Shown: in pieces, positions 48,115-58,483 of the stretch | Numbering within the stretch: position 1 is the stretch's first letter | Layout: each line of letters opens with the position of its first letter | The notes under the pieces: generated by a model | Told to the model about the DNA's origin: nothing | What the model saw: only the letters and a program-made list of their open reading frames with translations | The model's database searches: none | Origin: Peribacillus huizhouensis | GTDB taxonomy: Bacteria; Bacillota; Bacilli; Bacillales; DSM-1321 | Assembly (NCBI RefSeq): GCF_014138605.1 | Contig: NZ_JACJHX010000015.1 | Coordinates: 48,265-112,264, forward strand | Direction of reading: 5' to 3' | DNA: 64,000 bases | Position numbers and translations under genes: made by a program

Positions 48115-50070
48115 TCAATTGAGGGGAAATTTCTGATGTCCTTTCATATAACGATATTCCCTCAGACTATTTAAAATATGGATTTCCTTTAATAATTCCT
48201 CACCAACGTTCGTTTCTCTAACCGTTTTTCTCTCTAATTCTTTATCCACCAATCTTTTTACTGATAATACATCCATTCCGTTACATAGAACATCATATTT
48301 TGAATTAAAGTGTTTATGGGCGATCAATTGCATGCCGAAGGAATTGTCTAGTAGAGTGTATCCAGCTATACCTGTTGTTGATTGATAAGCTTTTGAAAAA
48401 CCTCCATCGATGACAATCATTTTCCCATTTGCCTTAATTGGATTTTCACCATTAATTTCTTTAACTGGTGTATGGCCGTTTATAATATGACCGTGATCAG
48501 GACTGAGATCAAATTCAGTTAGAATTTTACGGCAAATGTCCTCATTTTCACGTAAATAGTAGTATGGGTTCTTTCTCTCTCTATGGGTTTCCTTATCCTT
48601 AATAAAGTACCTCTCAAAGGTTGTCATTTCTCTTTTTCCAAAGAGTGATGAATATTCTCCTGTCCATAAATACCAGGTCATATCTGTCGCAAGGTCATCC
48701 GTTTCTTCAGGATGTGCAAATGCATATCGTAAATAATGCTCAAAAATATCAAGCAAATCATTGCCTGCATAGGTCTTATTTTCAATCACCATTTTTTCCA
48801 TATTTCCTTTTTCATCTAAAGGAATACAACCATGTATTAATAGGTTTCCATTATATTTCAAATAAAGACTGCCCTTTTTCATCAGAAAATTCATATGTCT
48901 AGCCAGTTTTTCTGAATGCTGAAAAGAAAATAACAGTCTTTGGATTACTTGCTCTTCTTCCTCCAATAATTGATTAGGGTGCTCTGGATTAATCGTTGTA
49001 AAACAGGTATTTTCTAGTGGGTACTTTTTCCCATAAACCGTTATTTCATTTTTGTCATAATCGATTTTCTCAAGCAAAAGCCTCTCAGACATATCAAAGC
49101 ACGGTCGTCTCTTTATGATAGGACTTTCAAGTTTGAACTGAATCATGGAAATGGCTTGATGTATTTTGGTGATTTGTAAATGTTCATGATCAGATTGTTT
49201 TTCATCTGAATGTCTCTTTGGTCTAAAGGCTGGATTATCGTCATAGTACTTTTCCGCAAGGTTCAAAAGTGGTCTAAGATTTATTCCATAAGCATCTTCA
49301 ATAATATCTAAGTTATTGTAGCGAGCACATATACGAATAATATTAGCAAGACAAACCTTTGAACCAGCAAAGGCGCCTATCCATAGGACATCATGATTCC
49401 CCCACTGAATATCAACGGAATGATAATTCACGAGAGTTTCCATAATTTTATCAGGGTCAGGGCCGCGGTCATAAATATCCCCCACGACATGAAGATGATC
49501 AACAACCAATCTCTGGGTGGTATATGCAAGACCAATAATAAGCTTATCAGCCTGACAAAGTGAAATAATTTGCTGGACGATTTTTGTATAATAATCTTTC
49601 TTGTTTGTGAATTGATCTGTTTTATATAATAACTCTTCTATAATAAAAACAAACTGTTTAGGCAATGCTTTACGTAATTTCGATCGTGTATATTTGGAGG
49701 AAGCATAAGAAACGAGCTTCATCATACGCTCAATGATATCTGTGTACCATTGGTTTAATTCTTTTTTATTGCCAAAATTATTCTTAATTAATTGTATTTT
49801 TTCTTCAGGATAATAAACTAATGTCGCAAATTCATTCAATTCTTTTTCAGATAATTCATCTTTAAAAAGGTCTTTTATTTTCACTTTTACATTTCCCGAA
49901 CCATTTCTTAACACATGTTGAAAGGCTTGGTACTCCCCATGTAAATCACTAACAAAATGTTCAGTCCCCTTGGGTAGATTAAGAATAGCTTTAAGATTAA
50001 TAATTTCAGTAACCACTTTTTCTTCACTATCATATTTTTGCGCTAATAAATCTAAGTAATTCGAATTCAA
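48115..50070 (-). CDS. fbp: Fructose-1,6-bisphosphatase class III
   Basis: It hydrolyses fructose 1,6-bisphosphate to fructose 6-phosphate for gluconeogenesis (cytoplasm). The 651 residues are the normal length for the Firmicutes-specific class III. Metallophosphatase motifs: [10 protein letters not shown] (~42-51), [14 protein letters not shown] (~196-209), WGNHDVLW (~222-229). Further family blocks are [14 protein letters not shown] and [20 protein letters not shown]. Intact in contrast to many neighbours. The start ATG follows GGAGGGAG. A core metabolic gene surrounded by accessory repeats, so the array is interrupted by or inserted around it. Confidence 0.95.
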   Translation of the reverse strand: MNSNYLDLLAQKYDSEEKVVTEIINLKAILNLPKGTEHFVSDLHGEYQAFQHVLRNGSGNVKVKIKDLFKDELSEKELNEFATLVYYPEEKIQLIKNNFGNKKELNQWYTDIIERMMKLVSYASSKYTRSKLRKALPKQFVFIIEELLYKTDQFTNKKDYYTKIVQQIISLCQADKLIIGLAYTTQRLVVDHLHVVGDIYDRGPDPDKIMETLVNYHSVDIQWGNHDVLWIGAFAGSKVCLANIIRICARYNNLDIIEDAYGINLRPLLNLAEKYYDDNPAFRPKRHSDEKQSDHEHLQITKIHQAISMIQFKLESPIIKRRPCFDMSERLLLEKIDYDKNEITVYGKKYPLENTCFTTINPEHPNQLLEEEEQVIQRLLFSFQHSEKLARHMNFLMKKGSLYLKYNGNLLIHGCIPLDEKGNMEKMVIENKTYAGNDLLDIFEHYLRYAFAHPEETDDLATDMTWYLWTGEYSSLFGKREMTTFERYFIKDKETHRERKNPYYYLRENEDICRKILTEFDLSPDHGHIINGHTPVKEINGENPIKANGKMIVIDGGFSKAYQSTTGIAGYTLLDNSFGMQLIAHKHFNSKYDVLCNGMDVLSVKRLVDKELERKTVRETNVGEELLKEIHILNSLREYRYMKGHQKFPLN

Positions 50071-50337
50071 AATTATGTATCTCCCTCCAAAATTAATTAC
50101 TCATTCTCCATCTAATATATTTAATACTTACATTCGTTTTATTAATAGATTCACTAACTTTCGATGCGGAGAGCTGTTCATTACGATTTATATAATCTTC
50201 TACGTCTTCAACATATTTATTATATAGGATTATATTTGTGATAACTGAATATATTGCAACCTATGGTTCTGGTGCAAATATAGTATAGTATCATCTTGAA
50301 GATTCGTACAGATTGCTAACGGAATCGAGGTTTACGC

Positions 50338-50625
50338 AGTAATTCCAGAGCCTAAATACTTCCCTTTATTATCTCTCCAGATGTATAAATTATACGGACG
50401 ATCTTTCTAGTAATATGTAATTGTATAACTACCTTTAGGAGTAGTTAATGTTGTTTGGTTCGCTATCATCGTAAAGGATTCTTGTATGATATGGAAAAGC
50501 ACTACATTTTGATTTTGTACTTTTAAAAGCTTACAGCTATATTCTAAAACTAAGGAGTCGTAACGTATTTTTCTTTCAATTATTATATTGCCACTTTGAA
50601 TAGTTGGAATACTTAAATTCACCAC
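50338..50625 (-). pseudogene. DUF402-like protein with Trp to stop change
   Basis: The frame gives ERKIRYDSLVLEYSCKLLKV, then TTPKGSYTITYY, then TAG, then KDRPYNLYIWRDNKGKYLGS. The stop stands where a Trp (TGG) would be expected in KGSYTITYYWKDRPYN. The sequence then diverges after YLGSGIT, so the C-terminal half is lost as well. DUF402 resemblance is by recalled pattern. Confidence 0.6.
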
Positions 50626-50774
50626 TGTTTTAGTTTCTCCTTCCTAGCTAATGTTCCTTCCCATAACAATTGTCTTTATTAATCGTAACATAGATTTGTC
50701 CTTTCCCTTTATTAATCGTACATCGCTGATAAACCAATATTGTATTCTATTAAATGGCCCGATTATGGAATAAG

Positions 50775-50799
50775 AAAAAACCTGCAACACAGGTTTTTT
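50775..50799. terminator. Terminator hairpin within a repeat block
   Basis: AAAAAACCTG pairs with CAGGTTTTTT around 5 bases. It follows the hairpin site 50745-50774 directly. Confidence 0.75.
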
Positions 50800-50855
50800 A
50801 ATCAAACTTTATTACAAATTTATCTTAGGGTAACGACATTCAAACATATGTAAAT

Positions 50856-50903
50856 AAAGAGTTCAAACATATTATATATATCAAATATGTTCGAACTCTT
50901 TTG
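50856..50903. terminator. Long AT-rich hairpin
   Basis: AAAGAGTTCAAACATATT pairs with AATATGTTCGAACTCTTT (one mismatch). Between here and 51322 I see only hairpin site 50944 and short broken frames (for example HGKIVVWGLG near 51140-51170) from an unassigned decayed gene. Confidence 0.65.
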
Positions 50904-51322
50904 TTGTTGCTTTGTAAAAAATATTGATTATTTCGGAAAGCGAATCTTCAACTAACGCACCCTTTACTTTAAGTGTAATTCTTCACAATCTTATAGTTAA
51001 AGGACCAAAAAGCTGAGGAAGAACCTTTTTTTGAAACTCCCATTACCTCATAAGACTATGTATCTGTTAAAAACATAAACGAAGCTTTTTTAGCATTAGA
51101 AAATTTTATAAGAGAAAAAAGAGAGTGTCTTATAGCGGCCATGGTAAAATAGTGGTGTGGGGACTTGGAGAGAGAATTTTGGACGAATACAAAAAGTGTG
51201 ACTACAACACTGATTTACAGGTTTTGGAAAAAATATAAGTTTTTAGTATACAACAAAGTGTAAACATCTATGTAGACTATGAATTTTTGTTTCGTGTTGT
51301 TTGTAAAGGGAGTGAAAAGAAG

Positions 51323-52189
51323 ATGATAAAAGGTTTATTTTGCGGTTTAACAGGTCTAGACATTACGTATTACCAAAACGAATTTCCATCTGAAAACTTC
51401 AAAAGTAAAACGAACGATTATCAAACATTTATCGGCGGTCCTGCTGCCAACGCAGCCATTACTTATTCGATTTTAGGAGGGGATGCCACTCTTATTACCT
51501 GTTTGGGAAACAGTACGATCGCTAAGGCAATCAAAACCGAGTTGACAGATGATTATCATATAAAGGTAATAGACCTGGCGGAAGATGAGAATCGATTACC
51601 CAGTTTATCCAGTGTATTGGTAAACATGCAAAAAGCCACTCGAACAATCTGGAGCGGTCAACAACAGTTTTCCATTAATAATGAAACTATCTATGAAAAT
51701 CTAATAATGGAAAGTTCATTTTGTTTTTCTGATTGCAATATTCCTGAAATATCCATTAACTTTCTAAAAAAATCGAGAATGTCTGAAAAACCTATCATTT
51801 TGGATCCTGGTTCTTGGAAATCACACTTTCCTGAATGCTTATCGTTGGCTGATGAAATAATCGCCTCTATCAACTGCACTCCCCCAGAAAGAGATTTAGT
51901 CACTTTTTTAAAATCTACAAGTGTACAGAACATTGCACTAACAGATGGAGAAAACGATACATTGTGGTTTTCAAACTCCAAGCATGGAAGGATACACATT
52001 CCAAAAGTAGAGGCCATAGACACTTTAGCAGCAGGGGATATATTACACGGTGCTTATTGTTATTATCGGTATCATGAAAACGAACCATTTGTTGAAGCAT
52101 TAGAAAAAGCCACATTGGTGGCATCTAGAAGTGTTCATTATGCAGGACCTCGTGAGGGTGTTTTCAAGTTTATGAATAATCGTTTTTAA
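51323..52189 (+). CDS. PfkB-family sugar/nucleoside kinase
   Basis: The protein has about 288 residues from ATG 51323 (GGGAGTGAAAAGAAG upstream; the ORF could begin at 51287 without a ribosome site). Motif 1 GGPAANAAITYSILGGDATL (~35-54); motif 2 DTLAAGDILHGAYCYYRY (~228-245), where the usual GAGD is AAGD and Asp is the catalytic base. The sequence FSDCNIPE and DPGSWKSHFPE fit the ribokinase fold. Substrate unknown (fructoselysine, ribose or sulfo-sugar type possible). Stands alone. Confidence 0.85.
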   Translation: MIKGLFCGLTGLDITYYQNEFPSENFKSKTNDYQTFIGGPAANAAITYSILGGDATLITCLGNSTIAKAIKTELTDDYHIKVIDLAEDENRLPSLSSVLVNMQKATRTIWSGQQQFSINNETIYENLIMESSFCFSDCNIPEISINFLKKSRMSEKPIILDPGSWKSHFPECLSLADEIIASINCTPPERDLVTFLKSTSVQNIALTDGENDTLWFSNSKHGRIHIPKVEAIDTLAAGDILHGAYCYYRYHENEPFVEALEKATLVASRSVHYAGPREGVFKFMNNRF

Positions 52190-52565
52190 TTCGTTCTTTT
52201 TAAAAATTAATTTATAGATAAAGAGGGTATGTCCCTCTACCTTAAGAGGTCTTAAAAAATTGTCCATGCAGGCGATGCTTACTTTTGCTGCTATGAATTT
52301 AAAGAAGTTGGCAACATGGACTTGGACCAGTTCAAAAATGGTATAAAAATTGACCCCAGAGGGGGCTGCTTCAAGAAAAATTTAACATTAAAATACTTTA
52401 AAATGTAAAAGGGCACCTGAATAGGGATATTCAGAATGCCTTTTGTCTATAATCTGAGATCTTCAATCGAAGATCATTTTTTTATGCTGTTTATTGAAGT
52501 AAAGCCCCCGTTAGTTTAAGTACAACTCTTCACAATCCAACTATTACTTTAACATTACTATGCAT

Positions 52566-54188
52566 TTATCCTCTCCGTTTTTCATGCATGTACTTCATCC
52601 ATTTTTTTTGCTTATAACTACAAATAATATACCCGATACTTGAGAAGGCACTTACTCCAACAGACAGCTTCCAAATAAGGGGATGTGAGGTATAGATACC
52701 TGCTGTTATCCCTGTGAATCCTAGTAGCGTTAATTGAAATAACTGCTTTTTATGATTTTCATAAATAATAAATTGAAATTGTCTTCTTTGTTCGGTTTCC
52801 TTTAAATGTTCTAACGTTTGTGGTGTATTTAAAAATTCTGTAACTGAATGAAAGATCTTAAATATAGGCTGTGACTGAATCCATTGCCAAATAAATGACC
52901 ATTTATTATTCCCTTGTTTATTTAACCATTCCATAAAAACAGGTTTACCTAGATCAATGAGTTCCTCCTCTGGTGCCAAATTGCGGAGGATTCCTTCAAT
53001 CGTTACGAAAGAACGACCTAAAAAGACAAATCTTGTTGGAACCTGAATGGGTAGTGCTTGAATCATATCGTTCATTTCTAATTTTAATGCGATAAGATCC
53101 ATTTCTTTTAATTGAGCAGGTTGGAAGGACATAAATTCAGCTAATAGCCTTTCAATCGTTCTTGATTCAGCATCAGGGAGCAAAAATCCTAAATGAGACA
53201 AGCAAACGACAGCTTTAGCATAATTTTTCGAAAGAAAGCTTTCAATCAAACCTTGAAAATTAGCAGCATCCTTATTGGTGATTTCCCCCACCATTCCGAA
53301 ATCAAGTAAGATGATTTGTCCTTCCTTTGATACCAGTACGTTTCCTGGATGTGGGTCAGCATGGAACGTACCAGGCTCAATCCATTGAGGAAGGAACACT
53401 TCGATGAGCCGTTGAGCCAACTCATGACGGCTCACTTCTAACTGATCTAAAGCCTCCACATTTGTGATTCTTATTCCTTCAACCCATTCCATTACCAGTA
53501 CCTTTGACGTACTAAGCTCCGAATACACAGAAGGAATTTGTACAACATCGACATCCTTAAATCGTTCTCTAAAATACAGTATGGCTTTCAGCTCTTTTGT
53601 AAAATCAAGTTCTCGTTCAATCACTTGTTTTAGTTCCTTAAACAAGACTTTAAAGTTAATAAACCCTTTTGGAACGGGAACAAAGTGATCGGCAAACCAA
53701 ATGATGATCCCTAAAGTACGGAAGTCAATTTGTACAATCGAATTAATATTAGGACGTTGCACTTTAATAGCGACCTTTGTTCCATCTTTCAAAACACCCT
53801 TATATACTTCTCCAATCGATGCTGAAGCAATTGCATCTTTTTCGATTGAAAGAAAGTGATGATTAAGGGGATCCCCCCATTCCATTTCAAGAATTTCCTG
53901 AACATCACTCCAGTTAGAAGGGGGAACTTTGTCTATAAGATCTTGGATTTGGTGTATAAATGCATTGGGCAACAAGTCGGCACGAATGCTGAGCATCTGT
54001 CCGATTTTGATCAGTAAACCTTCTAATTCAAAAAGTGTTTTTCGAAACCTTTCCCCTATTTTCCCCCAAAGTTTTTCCCATTCAGCTTCAGGCTTTTTCC
54101 GAATTTTATACCAATAAATTTGAATGAAGATGGAAAAGGACAAAGATAGCACTTTTGACATCCGAACCAACTTATTCTTTGTTTTCAC
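52566..54188 (-). CDS. AarF/UbiB-family atypical kinase
   Basis: The protein has about 541 residues. Atypical kinase core: KVAIKVQRPN (Lys), ERELDFTKEL, HADPHPGNVLV (catalytic loop) and LLDFGMVGEI (metal-binding). The long N-terminal region with the KxGQ-type motif LIKIGQMLSIRADLLP is present. Two hydrophobic C-terminal segments (LFQLTLLGFTGITAGIYTS and WKLSVGVSAFSSIGYIICS) suggest membrane attachment. UbiB homologues support isoprenoid/quinone synthesis; in Bacillus the role is unknown. I chose GTG 54188 (TGAGAGG, 7 bases) because the frame upstream is a methyltransferase remnant. Some relatives start at ATG 54203. Confidence 0.88.
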   Translation of the reverse strand: MKTKNKLVRMSKVLSLSFSIFIQIYWYKIRKKPEAEWEKLWGKIGERFRKTLFELEGLLIKIGQMLSIRADLLPNAFIHQIQDLIDKVPPSNWSDVQEILEMEWGDPLNHHFLSIEKDAIASASIGEVYKGVLKDGTKVAIKVQRPNINSIVQIDFRTLGIIIWFADHFVPVPKGFINFKVLFKELKQVIERELDFTKELKAILYFRERFKDVDVVQIPSVYSELSTSKVLVMEWVEGIRITNVEALDQLEVSRHELAQRLIEVFLPQWIEPGTFHADPHPGNVLVSKEGQIILLDFGMVGEITNKDAANFQGLIESFLSKNYAKAVVCLSHLGFLLPDAESRTIERLLAEFMSFQPAQLKEMDLIALKLEMNDMIQALPIQVPTRFVFLGRSFVTIEGILRNLAPEEELIDLGKPVFMEWLNKQGNNKWSFIWQWIQSQPIFKIFHSVTEFLNTPQTLEHLKETEQRRQFQFIIYENHKKQLFQLTLLGFTGITAGIYTSHPLIWKLSVGVSAFSSIGYIICSYKQKKWMKYMHEKRRG

Positions 54189-54203
54189 CACAAAACCTCT
54201 CAT

Positions 54204-54307
54204 TTCTTTATTAGCCTGTCCAATCATATTTCTTGAGATGTCTACACCTAAAACCTTCGAAGACGTTACCTTGCAAATTGACCAGTTCCACAACCCAAAT
54301 CTAACAT
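54204..54307 (-). pseudogene. Methyltransferase remnant fused in frame to the AarF gene
   Basis: Minus strand: MLDLGCGTGQFAR in one frame, then a shift, then SSKVLGVDISRNMIGQANKE in the AarF frame. These are motif I and its following strand/helix of a class I SAM-dependent methyltransferase. The rest of the gene is missing. The open frame therefore continues artificially upstream of the true AarF start. Confidence 0.75.
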
Positions 54308-54416
54308 TATGTGTCCATATAATATGAAGATACACGAAATAAAACGATCCTTGTTATATCAAGGTTTAGCGTTTTTTCGATCCTTAATTGTTGAAAATCT
54401 TAATTACTAAGTCTTG

Positions 54417-54931
54417 TTAAACCAATTTATACATAAGAATGTCATCTACATATAAGTCCTCTTTAAACTTTACTTCTTTAATTTTACGTCCTTCCTCAAC
54501 AAATCCTATACTTTTGTACAAGCCGATAGCCCGCTGATTTGTTGATAAAACACCTAAACTTATTTTCTCTATTAATGGGTTCTGTTCCGTCCAGTTTAAA
54601 AGTTCTTTAATCAGGAGTTTACCAATACCGCTTTATTGACCATTGCCGTAAAAGAACCAGTGTGAGAAAGCCTTTTGGTATTTTTTGAGCGAAAGACAAT
54701 TAAACCAACAACTTTTCCTTCAGTTTCCGCTACAATTAACGTTTCTCTTTCATTCACTAAAATTCTCTGGATCCAGTTTCTTAGTTACTCAGTTGTCTCT
54801 TCAAACTCTTCTATAACAGAAATCATAAACTCGCTTTCTGAAAGAACTTCCCTTTGAAGTTCTTTCACGGATTCTGCATCATCTAAATTTCCTGTTCTAA
54901 GTGAAACGTGTATATTATTTTTTGTCATCAT
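54417..54931 (-). pseudogene. GNAT acetyltransferase, decayed
   Basis: Begins MTKNNIHVSLRTGNLDDAES with GGAGG upstream. A TAA follows EEFEETTE (near 54788). A second break near 54640 shifts the frame before GIGKLLIKELLNW, the acetyl-CoA loop. The end reads NQRAIGLYKSIGFVEEGRKI, then YVDDILMYKLV. Restored length ~170 residues. A typical acetyltransferase of the RimI/YhfO sort, inactive as written. Confidence 0.8.
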
Positions 54932-54994
54932 GTTTACCTCCTTTACCATTACTTATCTTAAATAACAATTCCACAAATAGTAGTAGATACCCTT

Positions 54995-55205
54995 TTTCAT
55001 TAACCTGCAACGTCACTTTAAGTACAAAGCTTCACAGTCTCTTCTAAGCTCTAACATACATATCCTATTTTCTTTAAAGGAGTTACACCACAATCTGGCC
55101 CTATAACGGAAAAAAGCGATCTTCTTTATTGAAGAATCGCGCCCTTTTCTGGAACAACTAGAATATGGATTTATTCCTAAAACCGCTTAATTCTATTTAA
55201 ATTAA
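54995..55205. repeat. Composite intergenic repeat, copy B
   Basis: Second copy of the 34441-34690 block: TTTAAGTACAAAGCTTCACA, CTCTTCTAAGCTCTAACATA, CCACAATCTGGCCCTATAAC and GAATCGCGCCCTTTTCTGG in the same order. Confidence 0.7.
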
Positions 55206-55255
55206 CGTATATAGTTGAACAAGATATTTTGAAATTAGATATACGTAAGGGCGAG

Positions 55256-55648
55256 TTATTGAGAAGGTTTTGATTTCCTCTCCAATATACTCATAAAGTT
55301 TTTTCTGTAGTAAAACAACAAATAACCATGAGTGAGGACAAGTATTACTGCTAAAATAAGTAACGAATGGTCTAGGAACAAATGAAGTAAGAAAATATTG
55401 GCTAAAATTGGTGATAATATTGCAATGGCTAATGGGGTAAATTGGTTGATTATGAGTAAAATTCCACATATAACTTCTAAAGATTTTTCTGCAATTAACA
55501 GATATTCAAACCCGAATAATGCCATTGCTTCGGGGCTAGTTGCAATAAATGGTTCAAATCCAAAGATGACAAAATAACCGTTAATACCTGCAACAAAAAA
55601 AATGATCCCTAAAAATAATCTGCTTATTTGCATAAATATTTTAGACAA
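55256..55648 (-). CDS. DoxX-like membrane protein
   Basis: The protein has about 130 residues and four membrane helices (SRLFLGIIFFVAGINGYFVI; then LLIAEKSLEVICGILLIIN; PLAIAILSPILANIFLLHL; LLILAVILVLTHGYLLFYY). The pattern R..LG..F..AGING and EV..G..L fits the DoxX family, whose role is uncertain (redox or quinone related in some). Start TTG 55648 after AGGGGGTG; an upstream GTG is possible. Confidence 0.7.
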   Translation of the reverse strand: MSKIFMQISRLFLGIIFFVAGINGYFVIFGFEPFIATSPEAMALFGFEYLLIAEKSLEVICGILLIINQFTPLAIAILSPILANIFLLHLFLDHSLLILAVILVLTHGYLLFYYRKNFMSILERKSKPSQ

Positions 55649-55808
55649 TTTGCACACCCCCTATTAAAAGTCTATTACAACTCGAAAATTTATAATATTA
55701 AAAGCCCAAAAAAAGGTTGGTGTGCTTATTCAAGTAAACTCCGATGTAAGTTGAATTAATTCCCAGAATAGAAAATCGACATCCTTTAAAATAAGATTAT
55801 TGACTTAT

Positions 55809-55842
55809 CTTGTTCAAGAATTTGGCCCTTTAGTTGAACAAG
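55809..55842. repeat. C-rich hairpin with extended outer stem
   Basis: CTTGTTCAA and TTGAACAAG pair perfectly (9 bases) outside the centre TTTGGCCCTTTAG. The rest of 55649-56020 holds two more hairpin-like sites (55735, 55948) and the GGATCTTC hairpin, but no gene. Confidence 0.7.
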
Positions 55843-56020
55843 ATCCCCAAGTATTACAGGCATACACTATACAAAGCCAGTTAACATAATCACGCTTATC
55901 GGTATTGAAAAAGGATCTTCTAGTGAAGATTCTTTTAGCTACTTGTTAAATTAAAGCGTCCGATTGTTGAATAGCATGACTATGTTTTTTAAACAACTTT
56001 ATTATCATGAAACAGCAATA

Positions 56021-56626
56021 TTATTCGTTCTGTGCCATCCCAAGTAACTTTCTACCCATGGACAAAATTACAACGCTCGTTGCCCATAATATCAACATGG
56101 AGCCAAAGCCAATCAGTAACCACCATGTGTTAACCTGATGTTTCCCCAGATTAACCTCTAACGGCACAAAGAGCAATGTCACTATTGCCAGTAAGCAAAG
56201 AAGTGAACCCGTAACATAGTAAGCCTTGACTTGAAAAAGGTAAGCCAGTAGAAAAAAGTGAGCGCCAACAATAATAGCCATAATTGGGAAAAACCAATCA
56301 AAATGTCCAATTGAATTGCATACAACGGCAGCAATTATAATCAACACAAATTCTATAGCAAAGACAATATTAAACCACTTGCCGACATTCTTGGAACTAT
56401 AGGCACTCGTATTATTAGATAAATTTCGTGAACCTTTTATCAATGCAATTCCAGAGGTAAATAAAACAGCGCCGATCATTACCGCCAAAATCAACAAATA
56501 GATGGAACCCCATCCCTTCAAACCTCCAATACCAATATCTGCCCAGACTGTTCCAAAAAAAGCCATAAACATAACCCCGGAGGCTGTACCACGCACATCC
56601 GATTTGGAAACAACGGTTTGCGACAC
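56021..56626 (-). CDS. Hypothetical six-helix membrane protein
   Basis: The protein has about 201 residues with six hydrophobic segments (SGVMFMAFFGTVWADIGI; SIYLLILAVMIGAVLFTSGI; WFNIVFAIEFVLIIIAAVV; WFFPIMAIIVGAHFFLLAYL; SLLCLLAIVTLLFVPL; LLIGFGSMLILWATSVVIL). I prefer GTG 56626 (AGGAG 7 bases before); the frame is open to GTG 56644. No family recognised. Confidence 0.65.
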   Translation of the reverse strand: MSQTVVSKSDVRGTASGVMFMAFFGTVWADIGIGGLKGWGSIYLLILAVMIGAVLFTSGIALIKGSRNLSNNTSAYSSKNVGKWFNIVFAIEFVLIIIAAVVCNSIGHFDWFFPIMAIIVGAHFFLLAYLFQVKAYYVTGSLLCLLAIVTLLFVPLEVNLGKHQVNTWWLLIGFGSMLILWATSVVILSMGRKLLGMAQNE

Positions 56627-56749
56627 AGGCATTCTCCTTTCCACGAGTTTCTGTAATTTTAAAATCAGTTTCCTATATTCATATGCCCACTGAATAGTTG
56701 CTAATATTCATTTTATCTACAATACCTTATTCCATTAACTGGCCCTTTG

Positions 56750-57175
56750 ATACCTTTTTAACCAAATGGAGCAACGGGTATTAAAGTACACTTTCCTTTC
56801 TTTATCACCTTTCCCATGTACAATGACTGAATTCATTGCGAAATTAATATCATCACGGTTTAATTTCACAACTTCCCCAATACGGCAGCCAGTAGATTAC
56901 ATAAATTCAAATAACGCATTCTCCATCGAAGTATGACAGGCTTCCCTAAGATGTTCAATCTCTAGTTCTGATAGGAATTTTGGAATTCTTTTGCCTAATT
57001 TCGGCTTTTTTAATTTAGCAGCAGGGTTTTTAGGAATAAATCCTTCATCATGTGTCCATTTGAATAGGGATTTAATACAACGAACCCTGTGACCTAAACT
57101 AGAAGGCTTTAATTGTTCTCCTGCCTGAATTAGGTACTCTTTTAATTTCTCAGTAGTAAGTTCATTCATATTAAT
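56750..57175 (-). pseudogene. Xer-like recombinase fragment cut by a hairpin
   Basis: N-terminal and first catalytic part of another recombinase: SSLGHRVRCIKSLFKWTHDE, FLSELEIEHLREACHTSMEN, ALFEFM, then TAA at 56899-56901, then STGCRIGEVVKLNRDDINFA and VIVHGKGDKERKVYFNTRCS. The stop replaces a Tyr codon (MYSTGCRIGE expected). After WLKRYQRA the gene runs into the C-rich site TTAACTGGCCCTTTG (56738) and ends; the HxxR, His and Tyr part is absent. Confidence 0.8.
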
Positions 57176-57510
57176 ATCACCGAAAATCGTAATAAGAGAT
57201 TATATTGAAAACAATATGTTTTTAATGTTAGGGGGGAATATCGCTCAATTTTTTTATCTAGTTGATACTTTTTCCAAGCTTCTGATAATAACATTATTCT
57301 TTCACTCTCCTATGTTATAAATCAATTAATCTAGACACTATTATGTTCAAGGAGAGCCCTTTTTATACGCAAGTTATTCAACAATCGCAGACAATACCCA
57401 ATTATCGAACCGTGAGAGCCCTTAATAGACAAGAAAAAAGGGCCTTTCTTTACTCAAGAAAAGCGCCCAATTGTTGAAGAAGATGTTTTCAGTTTATTTT
57501 CGACTTACAA

Positions 57511-57882
57511 TCAATGCGTAAAATAAAATGTACCAATAATCGTTTTACCATCTTGTAAATATAATGGTATCGATACTTTGAATGATTTATTATATTCATC
57601 TAACTCACTTGGCGAAGATATACCTTCAGGCTGATAAATATATCCTAATAACCCGTTCGCACCTTCTGCCAACATTAAATCAGGTTCAACAAGCATTAAT
57701 TTTTCCATATTAGGACCATAAGTTTGCCAGTTTTCATTTGTTGGATAACCATCTCATATAATACTATCCTTAGTAGGTATAACTAAATCTGAGGTATCCT
57801 TAATTGATTGTTCCTTAATTGATTGACAGGCAACCAACATTGATAAAAGTATTGTGGATGCAAGGGTTAGAACTTTTTTCAA
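57511..57882 (-). pseudogene. Lipoprotein gene with in-frame TGA
   Basis: TTG start 8 bases after GGAGG. Signal with lipobox: MKKVLTLASTILLSMLVACQ. A direct repeat of CAATCAATTAAGGA follows, then DLVIPTKDSII, TGA (near 57753), DGYPTNENWQTYGPNMEKLM and on to GTFYFTH. Removing the stop gives a ~123-residue lipoprotein. Function unknown. The 57176-57510 stretch after it holds hairpins only. Confidence 0.65.
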
Positions 57883-58099
57883 AAATTCCACCTCCGTTAT
57901 AGTCCAAAGCTAGCGCTTTTTAATGTATTCGTTGTAAAACACTTTACGTGTAATTAATTCGGCCTCCCCAAAAAGTATTTACCAAAAACATGATTAATGA
58001 AGTCTTTGGACTAGAATGCTGTCTAATTGAAAATTCTGTTGATCAAACATCGCTTTGCATTTCTATTGGCCGATCATTAAGATAATGATAAGTACAAAA

Positions 58100-58133
58100 A
58101 CCGTTGCCTTTAAGAGGCAACGGTCCCTTTTTT
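58100..58133. terminator. Intrinsic terminator
   Basis: ACCGTTGCC pairs with GGCAACGGT, then CCC and six Ts. A 29-codon minus-strand frame at 58138-58226 precedes an unidentified stretch; 57883-58483 has no supported gene. Confidence 0.75.
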
Positions 58134-58483
58134 ATTAGTTTTGATAAACAATATGATTGATTTTTAACTCATCTAGCTTATCAACAAAGTTTACTAACAG
58201 TGCATTTTTATTAGAAGCACTCATATGTACTAATTAATTTTTCTATCTAACTATTGATGATCAGATTGTACAAAGATTGCTTCATCCCGATAGAGTTGTG
58301 CTTATCATTTACTGCTTTTCATTCGTTTACATGTTGCTAAAAAATGATATTACAAATCAATATCAACACCCATTAATTGTTCATACATCCTACTTTGCTA
58401 TTCTAAAAAGATATTCGTTTCTCTTCTATCCTTATAAAAGTCACTCCACATATACGTTTTTGTAAAAGGTTATTACATGACTA

